64,000 nt of DNA from Azophilus sp965220835 (GTDB lineage Bacteria; Pseudomonadota; Gammaproteobacteria; Pseudomonadales; Azotimanducaceae), in the NCBI GenBank assembly GCA_965220835.1, contig OZ244842.1:1240001-1304000 (forward strand). The letters run 5' to 3'. The notes under the pieces were generated by a model. It was not told the DNA's origin. It saw only the letters and a list, made by a program, of their open reading frames with translations, and ran no database searches. Position numbers and translations under genes: made by a program. Every line of letters begins with the position of its first letter. The stretch's first letter is position 1. Below, piece by piece: positions 36,229 to 45,053 of the stretch.

Positions 36229-37340
36229 CTCGAGTGGTTAACGTCACGGCGTTGCCAGGCGACGGCATCGGCCCCGAGGTGGTGCCCATTGCCATCGCCG
36301 TGCTACGCGCCGCCTTGGCAGAGGCCGGGGTTGGGCTGGAGGTGCATGATGCTCTGGTGGGCGGCTGCGCCATTGACCAAACTGGCGAACCGCTGCCAGA
36401 GGAAACACTGGCCGCCTGCCGTGCTGCCGATGCGGTGCTGCTTGGCGCGGTGGGCGGGCCTCAGTGGGAAGGCCGGCCCATGGACCAACGCCCGGAAAAA
36501 GGGCTGCTGGGCCTGCGCTCCAACCTTGAGCTGTTCGCCAACCTTCGTCCAGCGCTGCTTTTTCCGCCCTTGGCCGAGGCCTCCTCGCTTAAGCCGGAGT
36601 TGGTGTCGGGCTTGGACATCCTCATCGTTCGAGAATTGACCGGTGGCATCTATTTCGGTGAGCCTAGAGGCGTCTTTTTTGAAAATAATGAAAGAGTTGG
36701 TGTCAATACCTACAAATATTCTGAACATGAAATCGAGCGCATTGCCCGAGTGGCCTTTGATCTGGCGGCTAAGCGCCAAGGGCGGCTATGCTCCGTGGAC
36801 AAGGCCAATGTGCTGGAGGCCACTGACTTGTGGCGGGAAGTGGTCAGCGGGCTGGCGGACGACTACCCGCAAGTGGCGCTTTCCCACATGTACGTTGATA
36901 ATGCCGGCATGCAACTGGTCCGCGCCCCCAAGCAGTTTGACGTGATGGTCACTGGCAACATGTTCGGTGACATCCTTTCCGATGTCGCTGCCATGCTGAC
37001 CGGCTCCCTCGGAATGCTGCCTTCGGCGTCCTTGGCGGCCGACGGCTTCGGCCTGTATGAGCCGGTGCACGGCTCGGCACCGGACATTGCCGGCCAGGAT
37101 GCCGCCAACCCGTTGGCCACGGTGCTTTCCGCCGCCATGATGTGCCGATACAGCTTGGGCCTCCCCGCCGTGGCGGACCGCATTGAAGGCGCCGTGGATG
37201 GGGTTCTCCGCCGCGGCCTACGCACGGCCGACATCCTCGCCAGCGGCCAAGCGGACGGCGTGGAGCGCATCGGCACCAAGGCCATGGGCGAGGCCCTGTT
37301 GGCCGAGATTGAGCTGGCGGCCGAAGGAGCCGAATCGTGA
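36225..37340 (+). CDS. leuB: 3-isopropylmalate dehydrogenase
   Basis: This 371-residue NAD-dependent enzyme oxidises and decarboxylates 3-isopropylmalate. LPGDGIGPEVVPIA, the substrate-binding RSNLELFANLRPA, RELTGGIYFGEPRG, the catalytic Lys/Asp segments (VDKANVLEA, MYVDNAGMQLV) and GNMFGDILSDVAAML with YEPVHGSAPDIAGQ are all present. A stretch at about 36655-36740 is strikingly AT-rich and uses codons unlike the rest of the gene (20 G/C of 60 bases at 36661-36720). It encodes FENNERVGVNTYKYSEHEI. The stop overlaps the asd start. The frame is intact throughout. Confidence 0.95.
   Translation: MTRVVNVTALPGDGIGPEVVPIAIAVLRAALAEAGVGLEVHDALVGGCAIDQTGEPLPEETLAACRAADAVLLGAVGGPQWEGRPMDQRPEKGLLGLRSNLELFANLRPALLFPPLAEASSLKPELVSGLDILIVRELTGGIYFGEPRGVFFENNERVGVNTYKYSEHEIERIARVAFDLAAKRQGRLCSVDKANVLEATDLWREVVSGLADDYPQVALSHMYVDNAGMQLVRAPKQFDVMVTGNMFGDILSDVAAMLTGSLGMLPSASLAADGFGLYEPVHGSAPDIAGQDAANPLATVLSAAMMCRYSLGLPAVADRIEGAVDGVLRRGLRTADILASGQADGVERIGTKAMGEALLAEIELAAEGAES
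36655..36740 (+). other. AT-rich mosaic segment inside leuB
   Basis: Within the GC-rich leuB gene these roughly 85 bases switch to A/T-ending codons (AAT AAT GAA AGA GTT ... AAA TAT TCT GAA CAT GAA) and revert sharply on both sides. Of bases 36661-36720, 20 of 60 are G or C. The frame is maintained. Confidence 0.7.
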
Positions 37341-38368
37341 ACGCAGGCCAAGCCAGTGGACGGGTCAACGTCGCCATCGCCGGGGCCACTGGCGCGGTAG
37401 GCGCGGCGCTGATCGAAATTCTTGAGGAACGGAACTTCCCGGTGGATGGCCTGCACCTGCTCGCCAGCGAGCGCTCCAGCGGCAAACGGCTGCAGTTCCG
37501 CGGCAAGTCGGTGCCGGTGCAAAGGCTTGATGAATTCGACTTCAGCCAAGCTCAGATTGGGCTGTTTTCGGCAGGGGGCGCCCTATCGGAGGAATTCGCG
37601 CCCAAGGCCGCGGCAGCGGGTTGCGTGGTGATCGACAACACCTCCGCCTTCCGCTACTGCGATGACGTGCCCTTGATCGTGCCGGAGGTCAACCCCCACC
37701 GCATCGGCGAGCACGCGGCGCGCAACATCATCGCCAACCCCAACTGCTCCACCATTCAGATGGTGGTGGCGCTCAAGCCCATTCACGACGCAGTGGGCAT
37801 CGAGCGCATCAACGTGGCCACCTACCAAGCGGTGTCCGGGGCGGGCGCTGGCGGGCTTCGGGAACTGGCCGGCCAGACCGCCAACCTGCTTAACGGCAAG
37901 CCCATTGAACCCGACGTCATGCCGGTGCAGATCGCCTTCAACGCCATTCCCCAGATCGCCGAGTTCCAAGACAACGGCTACACCAAGGAAGAGATGAAAA
38001 TGGTCTGGGAGACGCGCAAAATACTGGAGGACGACAGCATCCAGGTCAATCCGACCTGTGTGCGCATTCCCGTCTTCTACGGACACTCCGAAGCGGTTCA
38101 CATTGAGACCCGAGAGCCCATCACCCCAGAGCAGGCCACCGAACTCCTGTCGGCAGCGCCCGGGGTGACCGTGCGGGATGAACGCACACCCGGCGGTTAC
38201 CCCACCGCGGTCGGCGAAGCCGTCGGCACCGACGCGGTGTATGTCGGGCGCATCCGCCAAGACATCTCCCACCCGCGCGGCCTCAACCTCTGGGTGGTTT
38301 CCGACAACGTGCGCAAGGGCGCAGCCCTGAACAGCGTGCAGATTGCGGAAGCGTTGGTGGGGGGCTAG
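37337..38368 (+). CDS. asd: Aspartate-semialdehyde dehydrogenase
   Basis: This 343-residue enzyme reduces aspartyl phosphate for lysine, threonine and methionine synthesis. The NADP-binding start is NVAIAGATGAVGAALIEIL. The active-site Cys is in IIANPNCSTIQMVVAL, and TYQAVSGAGAGGLREL and VRIPVFYGHSEAVHIET match the usual family, the latter with the catalytic His. The GTG start overlaps the leuB stop by four bases. Co-transcription with leuCDB is usual in related gammaproteobacteria. A 214-base spacer with inverted repeats follows. Confidence 0.95.
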   Translation: MNAGQASGRVNVAIAGATGAVGAALIEILEERNFPVDGLHLLASERSSGKRLQFRGKSVPVQRLDEFDFSQAQIGLFSAGGALSEEFAPKAAAAGCVVIDNTSAFRYCDDVPLIVPEVNPHRIGEHAARNIIANPNCSTIQMVVALKPIHDAVGIERINVATYQAVSGAGAGGLRELAGQTANLLNGKPIEPDVMPVQIAFNAIPQIAEFQDNGYTKEEMKMVWETRKILEDDSIQVNPTCVRIPVFYGHSEAVHIETREPITPEQATELLSAAPGVTVRDERTPGGYPTAVGEAVGTDAVYVGRIRQDISHPRGLNLWVVSDNVRKGAALNSVQIAEALVGG

Positions 38369-38392
38369 TCCCATGCGGCGCTCCGCGCCGTC

Positions 38393-38470
38393 CGAGGGCG
38401 GGACGCCTTCGACCCGTGGCTACGCGCTGGTTCAGGCTTCACCCCCCATCGCGGTGGCATCCCGCCCTCG
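38393..38470. repeat. Inverted repeat upstream of the fimV-like gene
   Basis: CGAGGGCGGGACGCC at 38393-38407 pairs with GGCATCCCGCCCTCG at 38456-38470 (14 of 15 complementary, 48-base loop). The same core, CGAGGGCGGG, recurs at 11658 and 31890. Confidence 0.7.
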
Positions 38471-38582
38471 ATTGGGCGGCGGGAATGCACCCCCTCTTCA
38501 AGGTGGAACGCCCCGTCCTAGCGAGCCCCCGGCGCGAGGGCACAAGGAACTGAAGTTTGGTGGCCTTGGTTGGACCTGCACG

Positions 38583-39983
38583 GTGCATCCTTCAACCGCG
38601 ATCTCGAGGTTTTTTCCGCGCAAGTTCCGGGCTTGGTGGAGAGGTTGGCGCGCTTTGGCCGTTTTGGGATTGGCTGGCGTCGGCAGTGCTGGCGTTGGTG
38701 CCGTGGAACTCGGTGAGTTGTCGGTCGCTTCCAAATCAGGCGAACGGTTCGATGGCCGCATCGCCTTGGTTGGGGCGGAAGGGGTTCCCCGCCGCAACAT
38801 CGCCGTCACGCTGGGATCCGAAGCGGATTTCGGCACCATTGGCCTTGAGCGCCGTGACTATCTGGAGTCTCTGCGCTTTCGGGTGGAGCCGCCCCATGTG
38901 CTGATTTCCAGCGGCGCACCCATTCCCGATGCCTACCTCAGTTTCCTCGTTCGCCTGACTTGGCCGGAAGGCACTTCGCTGCGGGCATACTCCGCTGTGC
39001 TCAATGCGCCGGGGGCCGCTGCGGCGGTGCCGCCAGCACCCGTCTCCGCGGAGCCTCCCGGACCGTCCACATCTGCCCCAGCGCGGCGCACCGTCACCGT
39101 GCGGCCCCAGGACACCTTGTGGAGCATCGCCGCCGCCAATCTTCCGGACGGCATGAACGTCCAGCAACACATGCTGGCCATACTTGAGCAAAACCCCGAT
39201 GCCTTCGTTGCCGGCAACATCAACGGCTTGGTGGCAGGTGCCACTCTGCGCCTGCCGAACGGCACTGCCCCGGTCAGCTTGTCGCTGCAGGAGGCCTTCA
39301 ACGAAACCGAACGCCAAAATGAATCCTGGGGAGCCGATGGCGGCGGCCAGCTGACCATCATCGATCTTGCTGAAGAGGGCCAGGCAGCCGGAGCGGCGGG
39401 GGAACCGCTGGTGAGGGAACCCCGAAAGCCAGGCCCGGCCGCCGAACCACCGTCGGCCACAGAGTCACCACCAACAGAGGATGCCGTTGCCGACCCACCG
39501 CCGCCGCCACTGGCGAACCTGCTGCAGGAGGCCCGCGGCCAAGTGCGTGAACAGGCCCGACAAATGGCCCAGCGCGACGATGAGATTGCGCGCTTGAACA
39601 GCGAGTTGGCGGCGCTGCAGGCTCGCCGCGATCAAGAGCGTCAGGAGTGGATGGAAACACTTGCGCGCTGGCGCATTGCGGCCTTGGCCGGGCTCCTGCT
39701 GTGCGCCGCGCTCATCGCCGTCGGGCTGGTGGCGTGGCGCCGCCGCCGAGGCGCAAGCAGCGCCGATTCCCCTGCTGCGCCCGACTACGAATTCGGCGCT
39801 CCCATCAGGGATGGGCAGGTCAAGCTGAACTTGGCCAAGGCCCACATCGATCTAGGTGACCATGCCAACGCCCGCGAGTTGCTTGAGGAAGTGGTTGCCG
39901 GCGGCACCGACGAGGAGCGCAACGAGGCTCAAGCGCTGCTCGAACAGCTGGCCGAAGGGCCGTCGCAACCAGTCCAGTCTTGA
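38583..39983 (+). CDS. FimV-like inner-membrane protein
   Basis: This FimV-type protein of about 466 residues has an N-terminal hydrophobic signal/anchor (ALAVLGLAGVGSAGVGAVELGELSV) and the FimV N-terminal beta domain ending PHVLISSGAPIPDAYLSFLVRLTWPEG. A LysM-like peptidoglycan-binding segment (TVRPQDTLWSIAAANLPDGMNVQQHMLAILEQNPDAF) follows. After a Pro-rich and coiled-coil region comes a membrane helix near residue 365, then a TPR-like C-terminal motif (LNLAKAHIDLGDHANARELLEEV). It is shorter than Pseudomonas FimV, with a reduced acidic cytoplasmic part. FimV proteins scaffold polar pilus and signalling machinery. The start codon is uncertain: GTG 38583 is chosen because the upstream frame is repeat-rich. 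It overlaps truA. Confidence 0.85.
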   Translation: MHPSTAISRFFPRKFRAWWRGWRALAVLGLAGVGSAGVGAVELGELSVASKSGERFDGRIALVGAEGVPRRNIAVTLGSEADFGTIGLERRDYLESLRFRVEPPHVLISSGAPIPDAYLSFLVRLTWPEGTSLRAYSAVLNAPGAAAAVPPAPVSAEPPGPSTSAPARRTVTVRPQDTLWSIAAANLPDGMNVQQHMLAILEQNPDAFVAGNINGLVAGATLRLPNGTAPVSLSLQEAFNETERQNESWGADGGGQLTIIDLAEEGQAAGAAGEPLVREPRKPGPAAEPPSATESPPTEDAVADPPPPPLANLLQEARGQVREQARQMAQRDDEIARLNSELAALQARRDQERQEWMETLARWRIAALAGLLLCAALIAVGLVAWRRRRGASSADSPAAPDYEFGAPIRDGQVKLNLAKAHIDLGDHANARELLEEVVAGGTDEERNEAQALLEQLAEGPSQPVQS

Positions 39984-40843
39984 TGCCGGCACAGATTGCC
40001 CTTGGCATTGAGTACCATGGCGGCGCTTTCAACGGATGGCAGCGCCAAAGCCATCAGCCCTCGGTGCAGAGCGAGTTGGAGGACGCCCTGTCTCAGGTGG
40101 CGGACCACCCGGTGCGCACGGTGGCCGCAGGGCGCACGGACGCTGGCGTGCACGCCACCGGCCAAGTGGCCAGCTTTGAGACCACCAGCGCCCGCCCATT
40201 GCGCGCTTGGCGCGACGGGGTGAATGCGCACACGTCAACAGGCGTCAAGGTGCGTTGGGCACGCGAGGTGGATGCGGGCTTTAGCGCCCGGTTCTCGGCG
40301 ACCGCCCGCCGCTACATCTACTTGTACCGAATCGATGAGGGTCGTTCGCCGCTCTGCGACCCCTTCACTTGGCGAAGCCCGCCGCTGGACGCCGAGGCGA
40401 TGCATGACGCCGCCCAAGCGCTGCTCGGCGAACAGGACTTCACCAGTTTTCGCGCCGCCGGTTGCCAATCCAAGTCTCCGTTTCGCGAGGTGCGCCACGT
40501 CCAGGTCCAGCCCGTTGCCAACTTGGTGGTGCTCGACATCGAGGCCAACGCCTTTGTGCTGCGCATGGTGCGCAACATCGCCGGCGCCCTGGCCCAAGTC
40601 GGACGCGGTGAGCGGCCCGGCAGCTGGATTGCCGAGTGCCTGCAGGCCAAGGACCGGGCGCTGATCGGCAAGACGGCACCGCCTCAAGGATTGTTCTTGG
40701 TGCAAGTGACCTATCCGGGAAGGGACTTCCCTGCCGGCGGGCTGCCGCCGCTGCTCACCGCCGCCGAAAGCCACGGGCTCAATGAACGCTCGGTTCGCCG
40801 CTTGCACAAAGTCGCGCTGGTTCGCGCACCTAATTCTCACTAA
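39983..40843 (+). CDS. truA: tRNA pseudouridine(38-40) synthase
   Basis: This 286-residue enzyme isomerises uridines in the tRNA anticodon arm. IALGIEYHGGAFNGWQRQ starts the fold, and the catalytic Asp is in AAGRTDAGVHATGQVASF. RRYIYLYRI, DFTSFRAAGCQSKSPFREV and the C-terminal FLRMVRNIAGAL-type segment (AFVLRMVRNIAGALAQVGRGE) are diagnostic. The ATG shares bases with the fimV stop (TGATG). The order fimV-truA-trpF is as in Pseudomonas relatives. The gene is complete, with a C-terminal tail slightly longer than typical. Confidence 0.95.
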   Translation: MPAQIALGIEYHGGAFNGWQRQSHQPSVQSELEDALSQVADHPVRTVAAGRTDAGVHATGQVASFETTSARPLRAWRDGVNAHTSTGVKVRWAREVDAGFSARFSATARRYIYLYRIDEGRSPLCDPFTWRSPPLDAEAMHDAAQALLGEQDFTSFRAAGCQSKSPFREVRHVQVQPVANLVVLDIEANAFVLRMVRNIAGALAQVGRGERPGSWIAECLQAKDRALIGKTAPPQGLFLVQVTYPGRDFPAGGLPPLLTAAESHGLNERSVRRLHKVALVRAPNSH

Positions 40844-40950
40844 ACTACCGCGGCTTCGGGATAGCGTCTCGGTGTGGTTCAGGTCGGGCGTCATGCTTGG
40901 CTTGGTCTTGATCAACCGCTGACGCTGGCCGCCCGGCAGGACGTGGAACC

Positions 40951-41568
40951 ATGCCCCTCAAAATCAAGATCTGCGGCATCACCCGGGCGGAGGACTTGGA
41001 GGTTCTGGTGCGCTTGGAAGTGGATGCGGTGGGGCTGATGTTCGCGGAGAAAAGCCCGCGCCGCTTGGCCCTTGAGGAGGCGCGGCCGCTGTCGGAGCTA
41101 GCCCAAGGGCGCATCCTGCGCGTCGGCGTGTTCGCCGATGCGAAGCCTGCCGCCGTGCAGGCCGCCATCGATGCAGTGGGGCTCGATGCACTGCAGTTCC
41201 ACGGTCAGGAGGATGCCGCCTATTGCGCGGCATTCGGCTTGCCGTACCTCAAGGCATTCAGGGTGAGGGGCGCAGTGGATGAAAGCGCGCTGCGGCAGCG
41301 CTATGCTGATGCCTGCGCCCTGCTGTTGGATGCCGGGGCGGGTGGCGGCCAACCGTTCGACTGGAGGCATTGGCCAGAGGCGCCTTCCGGCCCCTGCATC
41401 CTGGCAGGGGGGTTGGGGCCAAGCAACGTGGGCCGCGCGGTGCGCTGGCTCAAGCCTTGGGGGGTGGACGCGAGCAGCGGCGTGGAAGGCGCGCGAAAGG
41501 GCGTGAAGGATGCAGCAAAGATGATGGACTTCGTAACGGAGGCACGCCATGCCGCAGCCGGGCAGTAA
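40951..41568 (+). CDS. trpF: Phosphoribosylanthranilate isomerase
   Basis: This 205-residue TIM-barrel enzyme carries out the Amadori rearrangement in tryptophan synthesis. KIKICGITRAEDLEVL contains the catalytic Cys, AVGLMFAEKSPR and ALQFHGQEDAAY follow, and the catalytic Asp with the phosphate loop appears in LLLDAG and ILAGGLGPSNVGRAV ... GVDASSGVEGARKGVKD. The ATG start follows GTGGAA. Its end overlaps trpB by 20 bases, and the trpB ribosome site lies within trpF. Confidence 0.95.
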   Translation: MPLKIKICGITRAEDLEVLVRLEVDAVGLMFAEKSPRRLALEEARPLSELAQGRILRVGVFADAKPAAVQAAIDAVGLDALQFHGQEDAAYCAAFGLPYLKAFRVRGAVDESALRQRYADACALLLDAGAGGGQPFDWRHWPEAPSGPCILAGGLGPSNVGRAVRWLKPWGVDASSGVEGARKGVKDAAKMMDFVTEARHAAAGQ

Positions 41569-42760
41569 CTACGCACAACCCTCGCCAGACGGCCACTTCG
41601 GCGAGCACGGCGGGCGCTTCGTGGCGGAGACGCTGATCCATGCCCTCGATCAGCTGGAGGCGCTCTACGAGCAGGCCAAGGCCGACCCGGAGTTTCAGGC
41701 CGAATTCGCCGAGGACTTGGCCCGCTTCGTGGGCCGGCCATCACCGCTGTATTTCGCCCGGCGGCTGACGGAGCGCCTGGGCGGGCCGCAAATCTACTTG
41801 AAGCGCGAGGACCTGAACCATACGGGCGCGCACAAGATCAACAATTGCATCGGCCAGGCGCTGCTGGCTCGGCGCATGGGCAAGCCGCGGGTGATTGCCG
41901 AGACCGGGGCAGGCCAGCACGGCGTGGCCACCGCCACGGTGGCGGCCCGCTTCGGCCTCGAATGCCAAGTTTACATGGGGTCGGTGGACATCGCCCGCCA
42001 AGCGCTCAACGTGTATCGCATGAAGCTGCTCGGCGCCACCGTGGTGCCGGTTCATTCGGGGTCGAAAACCCTCAAGGACGCCTTGAACGAGGCGTTGCGT
42101 GACTGGGTGACCCATGTGGACAACACCCACTACATCATCGGCACCGTGGCCGGCCCGCATCCCTTTCCCATGCTGGTGCGGGACTTTCAATCGGTGATCG
42201 GCCAGGAGGCGCGCAGCCAGTGCCTGCAGCAGATGGGCCGCCTGCCGGACGCGCTGGTCGCCTGCATCGGCGGCGGCTCCAACGCCCTCGGCTTGTTCCA
42301 TCCATTCATCGACGATGAGGCCGTGCGGCTGGTGGGCGTCGAGGCGGCCGGTTTGGGGCTGGAAACAGGGCGTCATGCGGCACCCTTAAACGATGGCCAA
42401 GTGGGCGTGCTGCATGGCAACCGGACCTATCTGATGCAAAATGCCGACGGCCAGATCAGCGAAACCCACTCCATATCGGCGGGCTTGGACTATCCGGGCG
42501 TTGGCCCGGAGCACAGCTACCTGAAGGACATCGGTCGGGCCGAATACGATGCGGTCACCGATGATGAGGCCTTGGCCGCCTTTCGCCTGCTCAACGAGAC
42601 CGAAGGCATCATGCCGGCCTTGGAAAGCAGCCATGCGGTGGCTTGGATGGTGCGTGAAGCGCAGCAGTTCAACAGCGGGCAGATCGTGGTCATCAATCTA
42701 TCGGGGCGCGGCGACAAGGACATCGAAACGGTGGCCAAGCTCGACGGCACCACGCTATGA
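41549..42760 (+). CDS. trpB: Tryptophan synthase beta chain
   Basis: This 403-residue PLP enzyme condenses indole with serine. The PLP Lys is in HTGAHKINNCIGQALLARRMGK. AETGAGQHGVATATVAARFGLECQVYMG, the phosphate-binding GGGSNALGLFHPFI and SAGLDYPGVGPEHS are all in place. The ATG follows ACGGAGG inside the trpF end. The stop overlaps the trpA start by four bases, giving strict translational coupling of the synthase subunits. Confidence 0.97.
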   Translation: MPQPGSNYAQPSPDGHFGEHGGRFVAETLIHALDQLEALYEQAKADPEFQAEFAEDLARFVGRPSPLYFARRLTERLGGPQIYLKREDLNHTGAHKINNCIGQALLARRMGKPRVIAETGAGQHGVATATVAARFGLECQVYMGSVDIARQALNVYRMKLLGATVVPVHSGSKTLKDALNEALRDWVTHVDNTHYIIGTVAGPHPFPMLVRDFQSVIGQEARSQCLQQMGRLPDALVACIGGGSNALGLFHPFIDDEAVRLVGVEAAGLGLETGRHAAPLNDGQVGVLHGNRTYLMQNADGQISETHSISAGLDYPGVGPEHSYLKDIGRAEYDAVTDDEALAAFRLLNETEGIMPALESSHAVAWMVREAQQFNSGQIVVINLSGRGDKDIETVAKLDGTTL

Positions 42761-43560
42761 CCCGCATTGGCCCAACCCTTGAAGCGTTGCGCAACCAGCG
42801 GCGAACCGCGCTGGTGCCCTTCATCACAGCAGGGGATCCCCACCTTGAGGCCACCGTGCCGGCGATGAACGCCTTGGTTCAGGGCGGCGCCGACCTGCTG
42901 GAACTCGGTGTGCCGTTCAGCGACCCCGAAGCCGATGGCCCCGCCATCCAGGCCTCATCGGAACGCGCCTTGGCGAATGGCACGGCGTTGCGCGACGTGC
43001 TCAACTGCGTGGCCGAGTTTCGCGTCGGCAACGAGCGGACCCCCGTCATCCTCATGGGCTATCTGAACAGCGTGCTGGCCATGGGGGAGGGGGCCTTCGC
43101 CACTGCTGCGGCCGAAGCAGGGGTGGATGGGATGATCATCGTCAACCTGCCTCCGGAGGAGTCCGGCTCAGTGCGCAACGCCTTGGCGGAGCAGGGCATC
43201 GACCTGATCCTGCTGGCTGCCCCCACCAGCACCGACGAACGGCTCAGCGCCATCGACCGAGCGGCCAGCGGCTTCATCTACTTGGTGTCGCTCAAGGGCA
43301 CCACTGGCGCCGACCACATCAGCGTCGATGGCGTGAACCAAAACCTGGCGCGGCTGCGGGCGCACACGCGGCTGCCGGTTTTGGTCGGCTTTGGCATCAA
43401 GGATGGCACCACCGCGCGGGCGCTGGGCGAGCGAGCCGATGGCGTGGTGATCGGCGCCGCCATTGTCTCCCGCATGGCAGCGCTGAGCGAGGATGCCGAC
43501 GCCATTCCCGAGACGCTGCGCGAGTTTGTTCAAGACGTCCGCCAAGCCCTGGATGCATGA
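42757..43560 (+). CDS. trpA: Tryptophan synthase alpha chain
   Basis: This 267-residue TIM barrel releases indole from indole-3-glycerol phosphate. FITAGDPHLEATVPAMNALVQGGADLLELGVPFSDPEADGP holds the catalytic Glu. The loop with the catalytic Asp (DGMIIVNLPPEES), PTSTDERLSAIDRAASGFIYLVSLKGTTGA and VLVGFGIKDG are family signatures. It overlaps trpB upstream and folC downstream, both by four bases. No accD lies between trpA and folC. Confidence 0.96.
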   Translation: MTRIGPTLEALRNQRRTALVPFITAGDPHLEATVPAMNALVQGGADLLELGVPFSDPEADGPAIQASSERALANGTALRDVLNCVAEFRVGNERTPVILMGYLNSVLAMGEGAFATAAAEAGVDGMIIVNLPPEESGSVRNALAEQGIDLILLAAPTSTDERLSAIDRAASGFIYLVSLKGTTGADHISVDGVNQNLARLRAHTRLPVLVGFGIKDGTTARALGERADGVVIGAAIVSRMAALSEDADAIPETLREFVQDVRQALDA

Positions 43561-44960
43561 AGCCAAACGGCCGCAACCTCACCGCTTGGCTGGGGCACAT
43601 GGAGGCGCTCAACCCCACGAGCATCGATTTGGGGCTGGAGCGGGTGCGGGAGGTGGGCGAGCGCATGGGGGTGCTCGAACCCGCGCCCGTCTCGGTAATC
43701 GTGGCCGGCACCAATGGCAAGGGCTCCACTTGCGTGTGCCTGGAGCAGATCCTGCTGGCCTGCGGGTGGCGCACCGGCTGCACGCTATCGCCGCATCTGC
43801 AGTCCTTCAAGGAGCGGGTGCGCATCAACGGCGTCGAAGCGGGCCAAGCCACCCTTTGTGAAGCCTTTGAGGCAGTGGAAGCGGCGCGCGGCGACCTCGC
43901 CCTGACCTATTTCGAGTACTCGTGCCTTGCCACGCTGTTCTGCTTCAAGGCCGCCGCCGTGGACGTGGCGGTACTAGAGGTGGGCCTCGGCGGCCGCCTG
44001 GACGCCTTCAACATCGTCGATGCGCACGTGGCCGTGGTCACCAGCATTGGCCTGGACCACATGGCTTACTTGGGCGACTCCTGCGAGGCCATTGGCGCGG
44101 AAAAGGCGGGCGTTTTCCGCACCGGCCAACGCATTGTCTTGGGTGCCGACATGCCACATAGCGTTTTGGCCGCGGCGGCGCACGCCACGGAGTCGCCGAT
44201 GCGTTGGGGGGAGGGCATTCGCCTGATTGCGGAAGCCAACGACACCGGCAACCCTGATTCCGGGGCTGAGGCTTTTGGCGGCTGGCAAGTGGCGGTGGCT
44301 GGGCGGCGCTTTTCCGGGCTGCCCTCCGGAGTTCTTCCCGCTGAGAACTGCGCCTTGGCAACGGCGGCAGCCTGCGCCGTGGATGCCGTCACGGGCGAGG
44401 ATCGCCTCGATGAGCTCTGCGTTCGTCAAGGCTGGTCCCAAGCATGGCTGCCGGGCCGCCTTGAAGCCTTCACCGCCGGAGGACGGCAGTGGCTGGTGGA
44501 TGTGGCGCACAATCCCTTGGGCGCCGCGTTCCTCAGGCGGGAGCTTCCAAGGCGTTTTCCCGGGCGCGGCGTTGTGACCCTGTTCGGCAACCTGCAGGAC
44601 AAGGACAGCGGCGCCGTGTGCGAAGCGCTCGACGGCTTGGTGCGCCATTGGGTGCTCGTTGACACCCACGGGCCTCGTGGGCTGTCCGCGGAGGCGCTGT
44701 CCGGCCGATGCGCCAGCGTCCAACGCACCATTGCGGGGGATTTGGAGGCCGGCTTGGCGCTCGCCCGTTCGCTTGCCGAGCCGTCTGATGTTATTCTGGC
44801 ATTCGGTTCGTTTGCAGTGGCCCAAGCGGTGCGCTCCAGAATGACGATGACCGATTTTGATCTCCACTTGGCCCGTCCAGAGGCCGAAGCGCCGGCACCG
44901 CAGCAAGCCAAGGCTGCAACTCCACGTTCATCCACGCCTTCGGCCGCGCCATCGCGTTGA
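43557..44960 (+). CDS. folC: Bifunctional dihydrofolate/folylpolyglutamate synthase
   Basis: This 467-residue ligase adds glutamates to folates. The P-loop VIVAGTNGKGSTCVCLEQIL is followed by the omega-loop CTLSPHLQSFKERVRINGVEA, FEYSCLATLFCFKAAAVDVAVLEVGLGGRLDAFN and the Mg/ATP segments GLDHMAYLG, GAEKAGVFR and DVAHNPLGAAFLRREL. The C-terminal tail is Ala/Pro-rich and probably disordered. It overlaps trpA by four bases. A 93-base gap precedes the SPOR-protein gene. The gene order folC-SPOR-cvpA-purF is typical of gammaproteobacteria. Confidence 0.94.
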   Translation: MKPNGRNLTAWLGHMEALNPTSIDLGLERVREVGERMGVLEPAPVSVIVAGTNGKGSTCVCLEQILLACGWRTGCTLSPHLQSFKERVRINGVEAGQATLCEAFEAVEAARGDLALTYFEYSCLATLFCFKAAAVDVAVLEVGLGGRLDAFNIVDAHVAVVTSIGLDHMAYLGDSCEAIGAEKAGVFRTGQRIVLGADMPHSVLAAAAHATESPMRWGEGIRLIAEANDTGNPDSGAEAFGGWQVAVAGRRFSGLPSGVLPAENCALATAAACAVDAVTGEDRLDELCVRQGWSQAWLPGRLEAFTAGGRQWLVDVAHNPLGAAFLRRELPRRFPGRGVVTLFGNLQDKDSGAVCEALDGLVRHWVLVDTHGPRGLSAEALSGRCASVQRTIAGDLEAGLALARSLAEPSDVILAFGSFAVAQAVRSRMTMTDFDLHLARPEAEAPAPQQAKAATPRSSTPSAAPSR

Positions 44961-45053
44961 ACATGACGCGACGTTCGCCTCAATCGATCCACCGACGGGG
45001 CAGCGACATCGGCTCTTCGCATTCGACAGTTCCCGCGGCCGAGGCGCTTGGCC

